Source: Oegoconia quadripuncta (taxonomy: Eukaryota > Arthropoda > Insecta > Lepidoptera > Autostichidae). Taken from it: 64,000 bases of DNA. The stretch covers positions 16,379,194 to 16,443,193 of the forward strand of contig OX438758.1 in NCBI GenBank assembly GCA_949316235.1. Direction: 5' to 3'. Shown here piece after piece: positions 27,051-40,172 of the stretch. Under the pieces are notes generated by a model, which was given only the letters and a program-made list of their open reading frames with translations, had not been told where the DNA came from and ran no database searches. Each line of letters opens with the position of its first letter. Within the stretch, counting starts at the first letter, position 1. The position numbers and the translations under genes were made by a program.

Positions 27051-28831
27051 TCAAAGTTCATTCGATTTGCTTGACAAGTCCGTTGAGTATGCGTTTACCA
27101 TAGGATTACTTGTACTTGTAGATGACCTGCTTAGAATATCTATTTCCATACGAGAGACTATCTCAAATATCTTGGCTTTTGCAATAGCCCTTTCTCTCGG
27201 CGGAAAAGATTGCATGGTAGTTGCAATCCCAGCCATAAATTGATCAATGTCATCCAATGGTGGAGTATTTTTCTTAGAGTCTAATATACATATACTTCAT
27301 TAGTACTGTGCTAGGTGTTTCGTCACTTCGTTTTTGGCTTTGTTTACTGCGCTTTGGCTGTGGCTGTGGCTGTGTAGCTGGTGATGATCTAGTTAGCAAT
27401 GTACCAACCATTTGTTGACTAACCTCAGTTGTAGATTGCGGTGTGTCAGTCGTTTGTTGTTGAACTTCAGGTGACTGAGCAATATTGTCTTCTTCGTTAG
27501 CGTCTCATTATCAAAAGCTGGTACTGTTGGAATTGGGCACACAGTCGGTCTTTCCTTCATGTACGGTAACAAAAAAGACATTTCATCTTCATACTTCCAT
27601 TTTTTGTCAGGAATACTAGCCTGTCCACTTTCAGTATCTTTTTTCTTTTTAATAGTACGTCTGAAGGCATCTCGCAGCAGTGCCCATGCTTTTTTACATT
27701 CGGTCCCTGAAACAAGGAAATAACTATAATAATAATATAATATTTATCTTTGCAGATTTTTGGCTACTGGGGACTCATTCGTTTCTATAGCATTTAGTAA
27801 TAGACTAGGAGTAAGCACCGTGCATAAGATAGTGAAAGAGGTTTGCAGTGCAATAATAGAACTAATGATGAAGGAAACAATGCCTGTCCCTACAAATGAA
27901 CAGTGGCTAAAAATCGCAGAGGAATTTTGGAATACTTGGAATTTTCCAAATTGTATAGGAGCTATTGACGGCAAGCACGTTGTAATAAATAACTGCTCCG
28001 GCAAACTCCGGATCTCAGTTCTTTAACTATAAAAAAACTTTTTCAATATCGTCTTGATGGCGATTGTGGACGCTGATTACAAGTTCATATGTGTCGATGT
28101 CGGTGCTTATGGAAAAAACAGTGATGGAGGTATTTTTTCAAATTCTAACATTGGAAAAGCATTAATGTCAAACACATTTAACGTCCCGGAAAGCAAATAT
28201 TTACCTGGCACTGAAATTACAGCGTCACATGTTATTATAGGAGATGAAGCATTCCCTTTAAGAACCTACCTAATGAGACCATACCCAAAACCTCATATAT
28301 TATGTGACCAAAGAAAAAACAAATTCAATGACAGACTATCCCGTGCAAGAAAAGTTGTCGAAAATGCATTTGGGATTTTAGCTCAAAAATTTCGTCTCTA
28401 TAATAGAAGAATACAACTTCATCCTGATAATGCTGACAAAGTTGTTATGACAACGTGTATCTTACATAATTATATAAAATTCGGTGGTGTTCAGCATTCA
28501 AATAATGAAGAAAACACATTATCACATTCTTTATCAAACCTACCTAGACAGGGCGGCAATCACCAGGCTGCCGCATTCAATGTCAGAGAGAATTTTGCTA
28601 GGTTTTTCGATTCACCAGAAGGAGCGTTAAGCTACTAATAGCTATATTATTATTTAATAGGTACTATGTTTTATTTGTAAAATAAATTAAGTACTTACCA
28701 TTCCTTTTGAGTTTTATTCCTATTTCGATCCACGCCCGATCCTTTTTCTGATTGTCAGTGTATTTTTTATCACTTAAATCATAAAGGTATTTATATTCTC
28801 TTACAATTTCTATGAGCTTTTCGTTATCCAT
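27051..28831 (-). pseudogene. MADF-BESS partner gene of a PIF/Harbinger element
   Basis: Exon 1 (28698-28831) starts MDNEKLIEIVREYKYLYD and encodes the first half of a MADF domain, ending at a GTAAGT donor. The second half resumes at about 27707 after a TTTCAG acceptor (GTECKKAWALLRDAFRR, then WKYEDEMSFLLPY). A Gln/Thr-rich region follows, and the BESS-like end MDDIDQFMAGIATTMQSFPPRERAIAKAKIFE lies at 27051-27257. Frame breaks occur around 27300-27520. The intron of about 990 bp contains the element's transposase gene on the opposite strand. The protein would serve as the DNA-binding partner of the transposase. Confidence 0.7.
27756..28638 (+). pseudogene. PIF/Harbinger transposase, frameshifted
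   Basis: Begins after a TTTGCAG acceptor with the FLATGDSFVSIAF segment. A PNCIGAIDGKH block (first Asp), DVGAYGKNSDGG (second Asp) and RKVVENAFGILAQKF (Glu) give the DDE_Tnp_4 catalytic set. Two frame changes lie at about 27998 and 28045, between the first and second catalytic blocks, so no continuous protein can form. The N-terminal exon is not found. It lies inside the intron of the antisense MADF-BESS gene. Confidence 0.85.
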
Positions 28832-28839
28832 GGCAAAAA

Positions 28840-29110
28840 AAACACGTCTGTACGATCCCGATACTTTATTCACACTGCCCGGCAGGTAGCCACAGACACG
28901 TACAGACATGAACCGCGCAGACAAAATATTCTTTCCGCGAATACTGGCCGGGCACGGCCCGTGTCTGTCGGCGTCTGCGCGGCCGTGTGACGATAGATAT
29001 AAATACGTTAATAAACTCTCTTTAAAGAATATTATTTTGTCTGCCACGGCACGTGTCTGGCACGCTCAATGTCTGTAGATATAAACGGACCTTAAGCGGT
29101 ACACGTTTTT
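28840..29110. repeat. GC-rich subterminal region with inverted CAGACACG motifs
   Basis: Multiple copies of CAGACACG / CGTGTCTG occur in both orientations (for example about 28893, 28961, 29050), together with GGCACGG and GCGCAGAC pairs. This is probably the end of the PIF/Harbinger element or an inserted MITE. Exact termini are not resolved. Confidence 0.5.
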
Positions 29111-29410
29111 TTGCAGTACAATCGACGTGTGAATGGATCTATGTACGTTATAGTCACTATTTATACGTTAAGACGTATACTACAAAAAAACGTGCAGGAC
29201 AATGCCGTGTGAACGAAGCCTCAACTGACGTATACAATCACGATACTGCAATTGTTGCATTTTCATATTATAGTAATGCTTTTTAAACCGAATTAAATTA
29301 CTTTGAAAGGATTGGATGAGTTGAGAAACCGGACCAGTTTTAAGTTTTTTAATAGTTCTATTTCTTTTCATTTCCTTCATTTGTTCATTTACTTGTTTAG
29401 TGTATGTATG

Positions 29411-29590
29411 CTTTGACGACCTGTTTGGTGTAGTGGTTAGCAACTCTGACCACTATGCCAAAAGGTTGCGGGTTCGAATCCCGCTAGGGGCATATGTTTG
29501 TGTGATGAATACGGACATGTGTACCCGAGTTATGGATGTTTTCATTTATAATAAGTATTTATTTACAAAAAAAATATGTATTTCTGTAGT
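29411..29590 (+). mobile_element. tRNA-derived SINE
   Basis: The head contains an A-box-like TGGTGTAGTGGTTAG and a B box GGGTTCGAATCCC about 45 bases later, as in a tRNA. No acceptor stem closes, so it is not a functional tRNA gene. The body (GTTTGTGTGATGAATACG...) and AT-rich tail match the style of lepidopteran SINEs as I remember them. Confidence 0.8.
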
Positions 29591-29659
29591 ATAACAATCT
29601 GGTATCCACAACACAAGCATATAGTTGCTTACTGTTGAACTAGATGGCGCTGTGTGTTT

Positions 29660-30040
29660 GTGTAAAGACATTTATTATTATTATTATTATTTCTTCTCTT
29701 TTAGAGCACCTTAAAGGGAGTGTTTCAGTAGTGTGGGCCTATCCGGCAACACACTACCCTACTATGGCAGGTTTAGATGACGCCGAACGATTGCTGTTGT
29801 GCGGAGAATAACAGCTTTCTGCATCTTATTCCGCAGAGTCGTCGGAAGGTCCAGCTTAAGTAGACCCTCCGACAGACCCTTTGGAATAACACCAGTACTG
29901 GAAAGAATGAGGGGCACCACCGTTACCTCCCTCTGCTGCCAGACTTGCCGAATCTCCTCGGCAAGCTGCTCGTATTTCTTCAGCTTTTCCTCGGTATACC
30001 CCTTGATTATTATTATTATTATTATTATTATTATTTATTA
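29660..30040 (-). mobile_element. LINE 3' end, Dong/R4-like, between TAA repeats
   Basis: On the minus strand a ~75-residue frame reads VVPLILSSTGVIPKGLSEG...MQKAVILRTTAIVRRHL and ends in a stop. That is the C-terminal tail of insect LINE polymerases of the R4/Dong or related type. It is followed by a ~100-bp 3' region. Both ends are embedded in (ATT)n: 30007-30040 at the 5' side and 29671-29692 at the 3' side. Dong elements are known to insert specifically into TAA repeats, so this looks like a 5'-truncated insertion at such a target. Confidence 0.65.
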
Positions 30041-30323
30041 TTTATCTCTCTCCCACTGTCACCATTTAATTTCTTGAGTATCTTTTGTAGCATTTAAATT
30101 TAATTTTTACAGTTGGCACATACAGTCGTATAACTGAATAGATAGTCATATTTTTTTAAACCCTTGAGTTCAAATTCAATGTTAGTGTTTTTAAGCATCA
30201 AGCATGTGTCTCTGGAGTTAATAGTTGAAGAAAGAACATAAAAGGGTTTATATTTAAAAAATGTTGTGAAACTTTTAGTGTTAGTTTTAAACAAATTATA
30301 TAAAGAATCTTTCATATTACATA

Positions 30324-31649
30324 ATAGGTCTTTACCTATGAAATTGCCGTTCTGCAGTACTGGCCATTTCAAATCAAAATAATTTTTGTTTGTCTAAGAA
30401 TTCTAATTTCAAATTAATTTTATTTTAAAATCGTGGAATTCTTTATCCAAAAGTAGTCATTTCTTTATTGATTAGTGTTACATTTTCATCGCATTTCAAT
30501 CTTTTTCGTCATCATGGATACGTTAAAAATTCGAGTAATTATGGAATATGAGTACCGTCGTGGCAGCAACGCGGCACAAGCGGCACGCAACATCAACGAC
30601 GTTTACGGAGCTAACACTACAGACCAACGCACCACCTGTTATTGGTTTGCTCGCTTCCGTTCTGGGAATTTCGACCTGAAAAATGAACCTCGCGGTCGTC
30701 CGATGACTTTGGTCGACAATGACGAATTAAAGGCGATTGTGGAAGCTGATGATACACAATCTACGGCTGAATTAGCAGCAGCTTTCGACGTCAGCGTCAA
30801 AACAATATTGGTCCATTTGCGTCAAATTGGCAAGGTAAAAAAGCTTGACAAATGGGTGCCCCACGAACTCAATGATCGCCAGCGCGAAGCACGCGTCGAG
30901 ACGTGCCTTGCACTGCTCAACAGACACAGAAATGAAGGAATTTTGAACTGCATTGTTACCTGCGATGAAAAATGGATTCTGTTTGATGACCGCAAGCGCT
31001 CAGCAAGTTGGTTGGATCCTGGTTCAGCACCTAAACAATGCCCTAAACGAAAACTTACCCCTAGAAAAGTGATGGCCACTGTTTGGTGGTCTAGCGCCGG
31101 TGTGATTCATCACAGCTTCTTACCAAACGGGATGAGCATTACTGCAGATGTGTACTGTGAAGAACTGAACACAATGATGGAGAAGCTGGCACATCTCCAA
31201 CCAGCATTGGTCAATCGCTCCTCTCCGCTGCTCCTGCACGACAACGCGCGACCTCATACTGCACAGCAGACGGTCTCCAAGTTGCAAGAACTGGGGTTGG
31301 AAGCTCTCCGTCATCCGCCCTACTCACCAGACCTTGCGCTTACAGACTACTACTTTTTCCAGAATTTGGATAACTTCTTGGCAGGAAAAAAATTCAATAC
31401 CCGAGAGGCAGTACAATTGATTGATTGAAAAAAAAAAAAAAAAATGCCTTTGAAGAATTTGTTGCCTCCCGTCCAGCTGATTTCTTTAAGGCATTCTTTC
31501 TTTAAGGGCATCAATAAACTGCCACTGCGTTGGCAAAGATGCATTGATTGCATGGGTGATTACTTCGATTAATACAAATAAAAAATACATGAAAAAAATT
31601 CGTTTAATTTTTTTCATACGAAACGGCAATTTCATAGGTAAAGACCTAA
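30324..31649 (+). mobile_element. mariner element with TIRs and TA target duplication
   Basis: Inverted terminal repeats read inward as (A/T)TAGGTCTTTACCTATGAA at both ends and continue for about 28 bases (TTGCCGTT). TA flanks both ends (30322-30323 and 31650-31651). Length is 1326 bp, typical of mariner, and the TIRs resemble the cecropia-type subgroup. It sits inside the orphan frame, opposite in direction. Confidence 0.9.
30514..31572 (+). pseudogene. mariner transposase with two C-terminal lesions
   Basis: Starts MDTLKIRVIMEYEYRRG; the HTH region includes ARFRSGNFDLKNEPRGRP. Catalytic residues are Asp in VTCDEKWI, Asp in LLHDNARPHTA and Asp in YSPDLALTDYYFF, the DD34D set of mariner. The frame is good to 31425, where a TGA and a 17-base A-run break it. 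The expected tail (AFEEFVASR...RWQRCIDC...YFD) continues in another frame, with a second stop after a duplicated TTCTTTAAG near 31500. Nearly all domains are intact, but the protein is truncated, so it is probably inactive. Confidence 0.88.
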
Positions 31650-32399
31650 TATTTGATGTTTTTCTTTTTTCTTCGTGCGGCATTCGCGCTTGCCAGCAGT
31701 GTTCCTACTTATATCGTCTCTGTCAAAGAATATTTCCATTTCTTTAGATATGATCTCATTGCACGTAATATGTTTTCTGCGACAATATCGAATTTTTTGT
31801 AGGCCTAAACATTGGGCTGCAAATCTAGCAGGTTTCTCAGCTCTAAACGTTTTATTAAGAACTGCAGCTTTCATATGTCTTTTTTCTACTTTATTTTTCT
31901 TTTTATACGTTGCACGTAACATATTTTCAAGTACTTCTCCTCTTACTTTTAACAATTGTATTTCTTTATCTTTATTGTCTATTTTTGATTGAAATGCACG
32001 TTTTTTCCCATTTATTTGCTTACCGAAAGCATGTGTCTTTGACCTCAAATTATTAATTAGTATACATGCTCTGTTGTACCTCCTCTTCAGTTTATTTTAT
32101 TTTATAAATTTTAATACGATGCTCTTCTATATTCTATGTTTCCACATTTGCTTTTTTATCCTTTTGGTGTTTTTTCTGTTTTCTCCATAATTCTCTTTTC
32201 ATGTTTTTCTTCATCACTCATTTCTGCAATTTTTTTATTTTTTCTATTAATCCTTTCCAAATTTTTCTTACGTATTTCTTTTTTTTCGTGGGATTATTTT
32301 TAAGGCGTTCTCTATAACGTTTTTGCTTCTCAGCATTGGTAAGCGGTATTTTTGTAGGTACCTAAAAAATTAAAGCCAGTTCAAATGATGTATTAGAAT

Positions 32400-33016
32400 T
32401 TCGAAACCATACTATAACATTTTAACAGAAACCATCGTCTTATACTGAGATTATTGTCAACGTATTATATGTATATAATGATCATATTATAATAACATAC
32501 ACTATCAGTGCACTTAAAATAGAGTAAGTAAAATAGATCCAACCAACACCTGGGTTTATAATATTAAAGCATGTGCTTAAATATCTAGTTATTTAGTATG
32601 CATTTTTGATACAGTATGTTAGCTTACTTTAATGAAGATGTTATTTTATGTTTACCTTACCTTAAGAAAACAAATTTTAAAAAATATGTGTAAAATTTCA
32701 TAATTTACAAATATGATTTACTATTAGAAGTAGCTATGAGATTTCAGTTTATCCATGAGATAGCAATCACGTCAAACAAATTTTCTCCCAAAAAATTATT
32801 TATAAGTAAATCCCACTTACAACTCAAACAAAAACTATTCTTTCAAATGTGTGTCTTACAAATACAAATATAAGGTATAACCGAAATAGTTAACGATATT
32901 TTCTGAGGTCAACATGTATGTGATAAGGATTCTTATATTTTATAAAAACAAAAGTAAGAAAACATATTATTTTGCTTTGTTTTACTATTTGTTCACTTAC
33001 TAAAAATTATTGAATT
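32400..33016. other. AT-rich non-coding stretch
   Basis: No frame, repeat or RNA is evident. It ends at the 8-bp target duplication of the next hAT element. Confidence 0.4.
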
Positions 33017-33228
33017 TTCTATCTCAGTGGTTCTCAAACTTTTTTAATGACGGAACCCTTTTGGGAAGCAAAATACTTGATGGAACCCTACAATAAAACA
33101 ATTGTTTTTATAAGTGTATTCTTTATTAATCAGCATAATAAAGGTACAATGTAACAGTTGCTAATTATTATTTACTTCACCACTTGGCAAGGACAATAAT
33201 AGAAAACATTAAAAAAGAAAAAATCTAA

Positions 33229-35154
<1,926 letters not shown>

Positions 35155-35643
35155 TTATTTATAATGTTACACGTCAGGGTAGTGGGGTTTAAATAATGCA
35201 CAATCGTTACTGCGTATAAGGGACTAAATTTAGTACCTACAGTGAAGAAATGTATAAAACTGAGACAACAGAATACAGCAGGCAGTAAAACAATGAACAC
35301 TAGTTTCTCGCTAGCGAGCTTGTAAGTAGGTAGTAACTTATCGCTCCGAACGCTAATCGTCAACTGACGACGCGCGACTTTTTTTTTTTTTTTTTTTTTT
35401 TTGCACCCATGCAAAGGCACCCTCCGGAGGAACGAAGGAGGGAGGCGGAGAAGCGTACGAGCACAGCCGGCTGTGCAAGTTATGTGGGACTCACAGAGTG
35501 TGCCTACCCACTAAAACTCCGCCTTGGAGGTAGGGACTAGCCGTGAGGCTTTTATCCCGTCATCGGAAGCGACCCCTTTCCTGGGGAGGGGAGGGGCGCT
35601 AGTGGTGCTCTGCTAGAAGAGCATCACTTAGAAGAGCTTAGAG

Positions 35644-38570
35644 CTAATCGAGAGTCGATGATGAGTCAAGTGCCCCTGACTCATCTGTGGCCGCCAGGAG
35701 GCAAGCCAGATCGGATGTGAGTTTATTGGGTGGGTCGGTGAGGACGTTCCTCGGACGCCGGACTTGATAGAGAGAGGTTGATGAGGGGGTAGGGTAGACT
35801 GCTGACCCTCTTATTAACGGGTTTGGGTGTTCTGTAGCTGATTTGAAAAAGGATTCGGTGAGGGTTTTCAAAAACTGTTGGATTGATGGTAAATCTATGT
35901 CACGGTGAAGGTCAGCATTTCTGACGCACCAGTGGGCGTTCAGTGCTCTACGACAGAAAAGGTTTTGTATGATTTGGAGTTTATTTATTGTATTAGGGTT
36001 CGCTTGTGCGAAAACGGGGGCCGCGTATGTCATTACCGGTCGGATGCATACCTTGAAGAGTGTTCTCTTATTGATGGGGGACATTTTACTACTTCTGCCT
36101 ATCATACTATTTAGGCGGCCCAGATAGAAGCGGGCAGTGCGAGTCACATTCAGGATGTGAGGCTTAAAAGTTAGCCTCGAGTCCAGAGTAACACCTAGGT
36201 ATTTGGCAGTGGGTTTCCAGGGGACAGGGGTACCTAGCATACGGATTTGGGTATCATTGAGATCGAGATGGCGTCTTCTCTTATGACTGAATCTAATCGC
36301 GGTGCTTTTATCGGGGTTTACTTCTATACGCCATTTCCTAAACCAATCTCCAAGCTCATTAACTGAGCGCTGGAGTTTGGATATGGTTGACGACAGCCGC
36401 CGACCCTTTATATAGAGGGCAGTGTCGTCGGCGAAGAGAGAGAGTTGGACATTGTTTTTGGGGATGGGTATGTCGTTTGTGTACGATATATATAGTAGGG
36501 GAGAGAGCACTGATCCCTGAGGGACTCCGGCTTTGAGCGGGCGGGGGGAGGATAGCACTCCTTCGTGTCTAAAACGAAAGGTACGATCCTGGAGATAGGA
36601 TGCTACTGGTAGAACTAGCCTGTCGGGGAGACCTAGGTGGTGCAGTTTATAGATAAGGCCTGCGTGCCATACTTTATCGAATGCCTTTGCGACATCAAAG
36701 AAGACTGCTACTGTTTTTTCGCGTTTAGGGTAGAAACCGCTCAAGATGTACTCGATTATGCGGTGGACCTGTTGTGGACAAGAATGGTTTGCGCGGAAAC
36801 CGAATTGGTGGGGTAAAATAAGAGGGGGCTCACCTATTGGGAATAGGTGTTTTCTCATATGATAGAGGATTACTCTTTTTAATACTTTGCCTAGCGCCTT
36901 GAGGAGGCTGATGGGACGGTGGCTAGAGGGGATATTGAGGGGCTTTCCTGGTTTGGGGATACCTATGACTATTGCTTCCTTCCAGGCGGTTGGAAAGTAG
37001 CAGAGATCAAAGCAAGCGTTAAATATAAGAGACAGTAGGGTGAGTACTTTGAGGGGGAGGTGTTTGAGGGCTTGGTTGGAGATTCCATCCGCGCCTGGGG
37101 CTTTTTTAGGCTTAAGGCCTTTGATGATGGCTTGAATTTGGTCGGTGGAAACTAGGATAGGGTCTGAGGTTGGAGGGGATGTCGTTATACAACGAGCTTC
37201 CTCCTCCACCATTTGGACATGGGCGGAGTCATACTCGAGAGTACTGGGGGAGCATTGCGCGGCCGTGTTGTCAGCGAGACATTCGGCTTTTTCATCGTCT
37301 TCGAAGGCAACGGTGCCATCGGGACGGTTTAGCGGAGGGGTATGGGTGATTGTGTCTAACCGGAGGGCTTTCGCCACTTTGTAATACGCGAGGTGGGAGG
37401 GAGAGATTTCCTCCATGAGTTTACTCCATTGAGCATTCCTCACTTCGGAGAGACGGGACCTAACCTGACGTTGGAGTTGGTTGGCTGCTTTCCTATGGGA
37501 GGGGGTGGGATAGCGAGCAGCTCTGCGGAGGGCTGCATTCTTACATTTAATTAGGTTAATGACGTCTATTGGGAGCTTTTGATCTTTGACCTTGGCTACG
37601 CGCTCGTTGGCCTTGATCGCAGATTGTATGAGTTGGGTGAGGGAGCTCACCGCATTGTCAATATTTTCAGTGCTATCGAGATGATGATATGATGATGATG
37701 ATGATGAGGGGACATACGGTGAGTCTGGAGAGTCGATAGCTGCGGTGAGGGATGTTTTGAACCCATCCCAGTGGGTGAAGGTTTTGGGGGTGGCGGGAGG
37801 AGGGGTTTGGGGCCCCAGTATCAGTGAGACTGGGCGGTGGTCTGATCCTAGGTCGTCGAGAGGTTCGATCGTATTTAGGTTTAGGGAAATGTTTTTAAAA
37901 AGAGCGAAATCGAGAATGTCTGGCGATTGGTTTGTGTTATCGGGGTAATGGGTGGGCCAAAATGGACATATAACGTCTATATTTAGAGACTGGGTGATGT
38001 TGAGCAGCTTAGTGCCGCTTGCATTGGTAGTAAGGCAAGTCCAGCTAGTATGTTTGGAGTTAAAGTCTCCGAACATAATAACTGAGTTGCCCAGTAGGAG
38101 GATTTTTTTTTTTTTTTTTTTTTATGATTGACTGGATTTTTTTATGATAGGATAGCTTCAAAGTCACTTTTTAGGGGTGGAGTACCACTAGGAATATAGA
38201 TGGAGGCTATAATAATGGATTGATGACCTGTCATAGCAAGCCTGCAGATAGAGGCTTCCATATTAGTGAGGGGGGGGGGGGGGGTGATGGGAGAACAGTG
38301 GAGAGATCGTTTATAGTAAATGGCTGTTCCGCCACGTCCGTCGAGTCTGTCATTACGTATTAGGGTATATTTGGGGATGGATAAGCCTTTACGGTCAGTG
38401 GCTTTGAGCCATGACTCCTGTATTAATAAGAGGTCTACTTCTCTACTGCGTACGAACTCTTTTAGTTCGTTGACATTAGTGCGCAGACTGCGCGAATTGT
38501 AGGAGATGAGAGAGACACCTCTTGGTTTGGTCCGACCGGTACCTAAGGGGGTGTTTATATTTTGGGACAT
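35644..38570 (-). pseudogene. LINE ORF2: endonuclease and reverse transcriptase, frame broken
   Basis: The endonuclease begins at 38570 with ISYNSRSL, IQESWL and IIIASIYIPSG. It continues after a break with GDFNSKHTSW and SDHRPV, the APE-type catalytic set. The RT has PGADGISNQAL, HRPISLL, the domain A segment FFDVAKAFDKVWH, GVPQGSVLSPLLYI and the catalytic LFADDTALY. The C-terminal tail includes NLFCRRALNAHWCVRN and is complete to the stop at 35644. The break at 38077-38141 coincides with a ~21-base T-run (plus strand) that shifts the frame. A 14-base G-run at about 38272 is a second unstable tract. Apart from this the polymerase is intact. Confidence 0.9.
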
Positions 38571-38607
38571 TGTACTTAAATGGAGTTTAGTAGGTGATGG
38601 TGTTCGA

Positions 38608-40172
38608 CTAGAGCAAGGAGACGTTCTTGGGCTGTGCGGGAAGCGCGCAGCTTGCGGGCGAGTATTGATATCTCTCCGATATCAATACCGCTGATTGCAG
38701 CGTAGACGGTCTGCATGTCCTCAGCCAGGGAGGGCATACTGCCACCTGGGTGGAAGAGCCTGAGGACGGAAGACTGAGGGGGGGGGCTGGGGTTTTAGGA
38801 CCCCAGGGGTTTAAGACCTGGGGGGGCTTTAGGGGTGGGAAGTGGGAGGCTGTCGCCGGGGGTGGTGAAGGTTTGTGGCCTGCTTGGGTGGAGGCTTTAG
38901 GAGCCTTTTGAGTGGGGCGGGGGCGGGGAGCACGCGGGCAACCGCGGTAGTTGGCCGTATGGCCGGATTGTCCACATAGCACGCACGATGGAGGAGTCTC
39001 ATCGTCACGTGTGCGTGTGCACTCTTTTGTGCTGTGTGGCTCTAGGCACTTTACGCACCTAGGGTTGGCGGAACAGTTTGCCGCTGCGTGGCCATAGAGC
39101 TGGCAACGGTGGCACTGACCGGGGTGACCGCGTTTGTGCGGGGGCTCTATTTTTATTTTGGAGAGTCCACAGATGGTGAGTTCTCCTTTGAATATGTCCC
39201 TAGCGTTGGGGACGTTGGTGAGGATGGCTAAGGCCAGTGGGTATGTTCTACCCGTGCGACTGTGCATTTTGTGCACAGCCTCAACGGGGAAACCTTGCTG
39301 GTTGAGGTCATCGAGTATGGCCTCGTTAGGGAGTTCGTGTGGGACGCCACGAAGGACGGCACGGATTTTACGCTCCTCGGGGAGCGCATAGGAGTGGTAG
39401 GGGATTCGATTTTGGGACAATAACCTCGTGAGGTTCCTAAAATCGGTGATTGAGGGGACTTCTATTTTGATGGCCTCACCGGTGTTGGAGGCATGGGAGT
39501 AATGCACCTTGTTATCGGTGCAGAGCTTTGAGACGAAGGTCCACTTCGTCTTATCTCTGAGAAAGACAGGCGGGGGGGCTTTGAGTTTGGGGAGCGTGGG
39601 GGTGCAGCGGGTTGCTGGTTTGGTCGGGGGGGCTGCCGTCTGGCTTGGGGGGGCGGGGGTGGGGATGTCTAGTGACATCAGAGGAACTGGAGAAGGAGAG
39701 AGGGTGGGTGGGGGAAGGGGAGAGAGGGGGCGGGGGATCTCGGTGGCCGAGCTAGGGGGGGGACTGGGGGGTGCGGTTTTGGGACCACGTTTAGCGGACC
39801 GCTTCTTGCGGGGTTTGACGAGTTCGAATTCGAACTCGAGTTGGTCGGGAGAGGGGTGAGCGCCGGTGATGGTGCCATCCTCGGAGATTTCCGAGTTGGA
39901 ACCGTCATCGGGTGAGGTCTCTTACGGGAGGAAGTGGTTGAAATGGAGTCAGAGTACTCCATTTCTTGAGCGGGCGAGGGGTTGAGTTGGGCGGGTGGGG
40001 CAGTTTTAGCTTTAAGAGTTTTGCTAAAGTAATTTTGAAATGCAGCTTTGTCAAACTTGACGCCGCTGATTTCAAGGAAGGAAATCATAATTTCTAGGAA
40101 CTCGTGTTTGGTTGCCATAGTGGCTGAGGGGGTGTTATTATTTGGGGGGGGGGGGGGAAACCTCCCTGCCAA
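38608..40172 (-). pseudogene. LINE ORF1 (Gag) with zinc knuckles, one frameshift
   Basis: Starts MAGRFPPPPPNN at 40172 with a short helical region (FLEIMISFLEISGVKFD). A Pro-rich basic linker follows, then an RNA-binding region (RIPYHSYALPEERKIRAVLRG) and three CCHC-type knuckles: CHRCQLYGHAAANC, CVKCLEPHSTKEC and CVLCGQSGHTANYRGC. The product would coat LINE RNA. Reading the conserved region backwards shows that the original frame switches near 39905, where a single frameshift separates the first ~90 codons from the rest. The apparent ATG at 39678 is internal. Confidence 0.85.

Larger units (their letters stand above)
30100..32357 (-). pseudogene. Orphan transposon-like ORF split by a mariner
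   Basis: Coding pieces on the minus strand are a Lys-rich start (PLTNAEKQKRYRERLKNN, about 32357-32170), a block with FFDRDDISRNTAGKRE (32048-31652) and, beyond the mariner, LYNLFKTNTKSFTTFFKYKPFYVL...SRDTCLM (30323-30100). I recall proteins with the same order in many arthropod genomes, where they look like uncharacterised transposon products. The first piece is out of frame with the rest. Ignoring the mariner, the second and third pieces are in frame with each other. Confidence 0.6.

Noticed and set aside
29411..29490. A tRNA gene
   Set aside because: A and B boxes are present but no acceptor stem pairs and the sequence continues into a SINE body.
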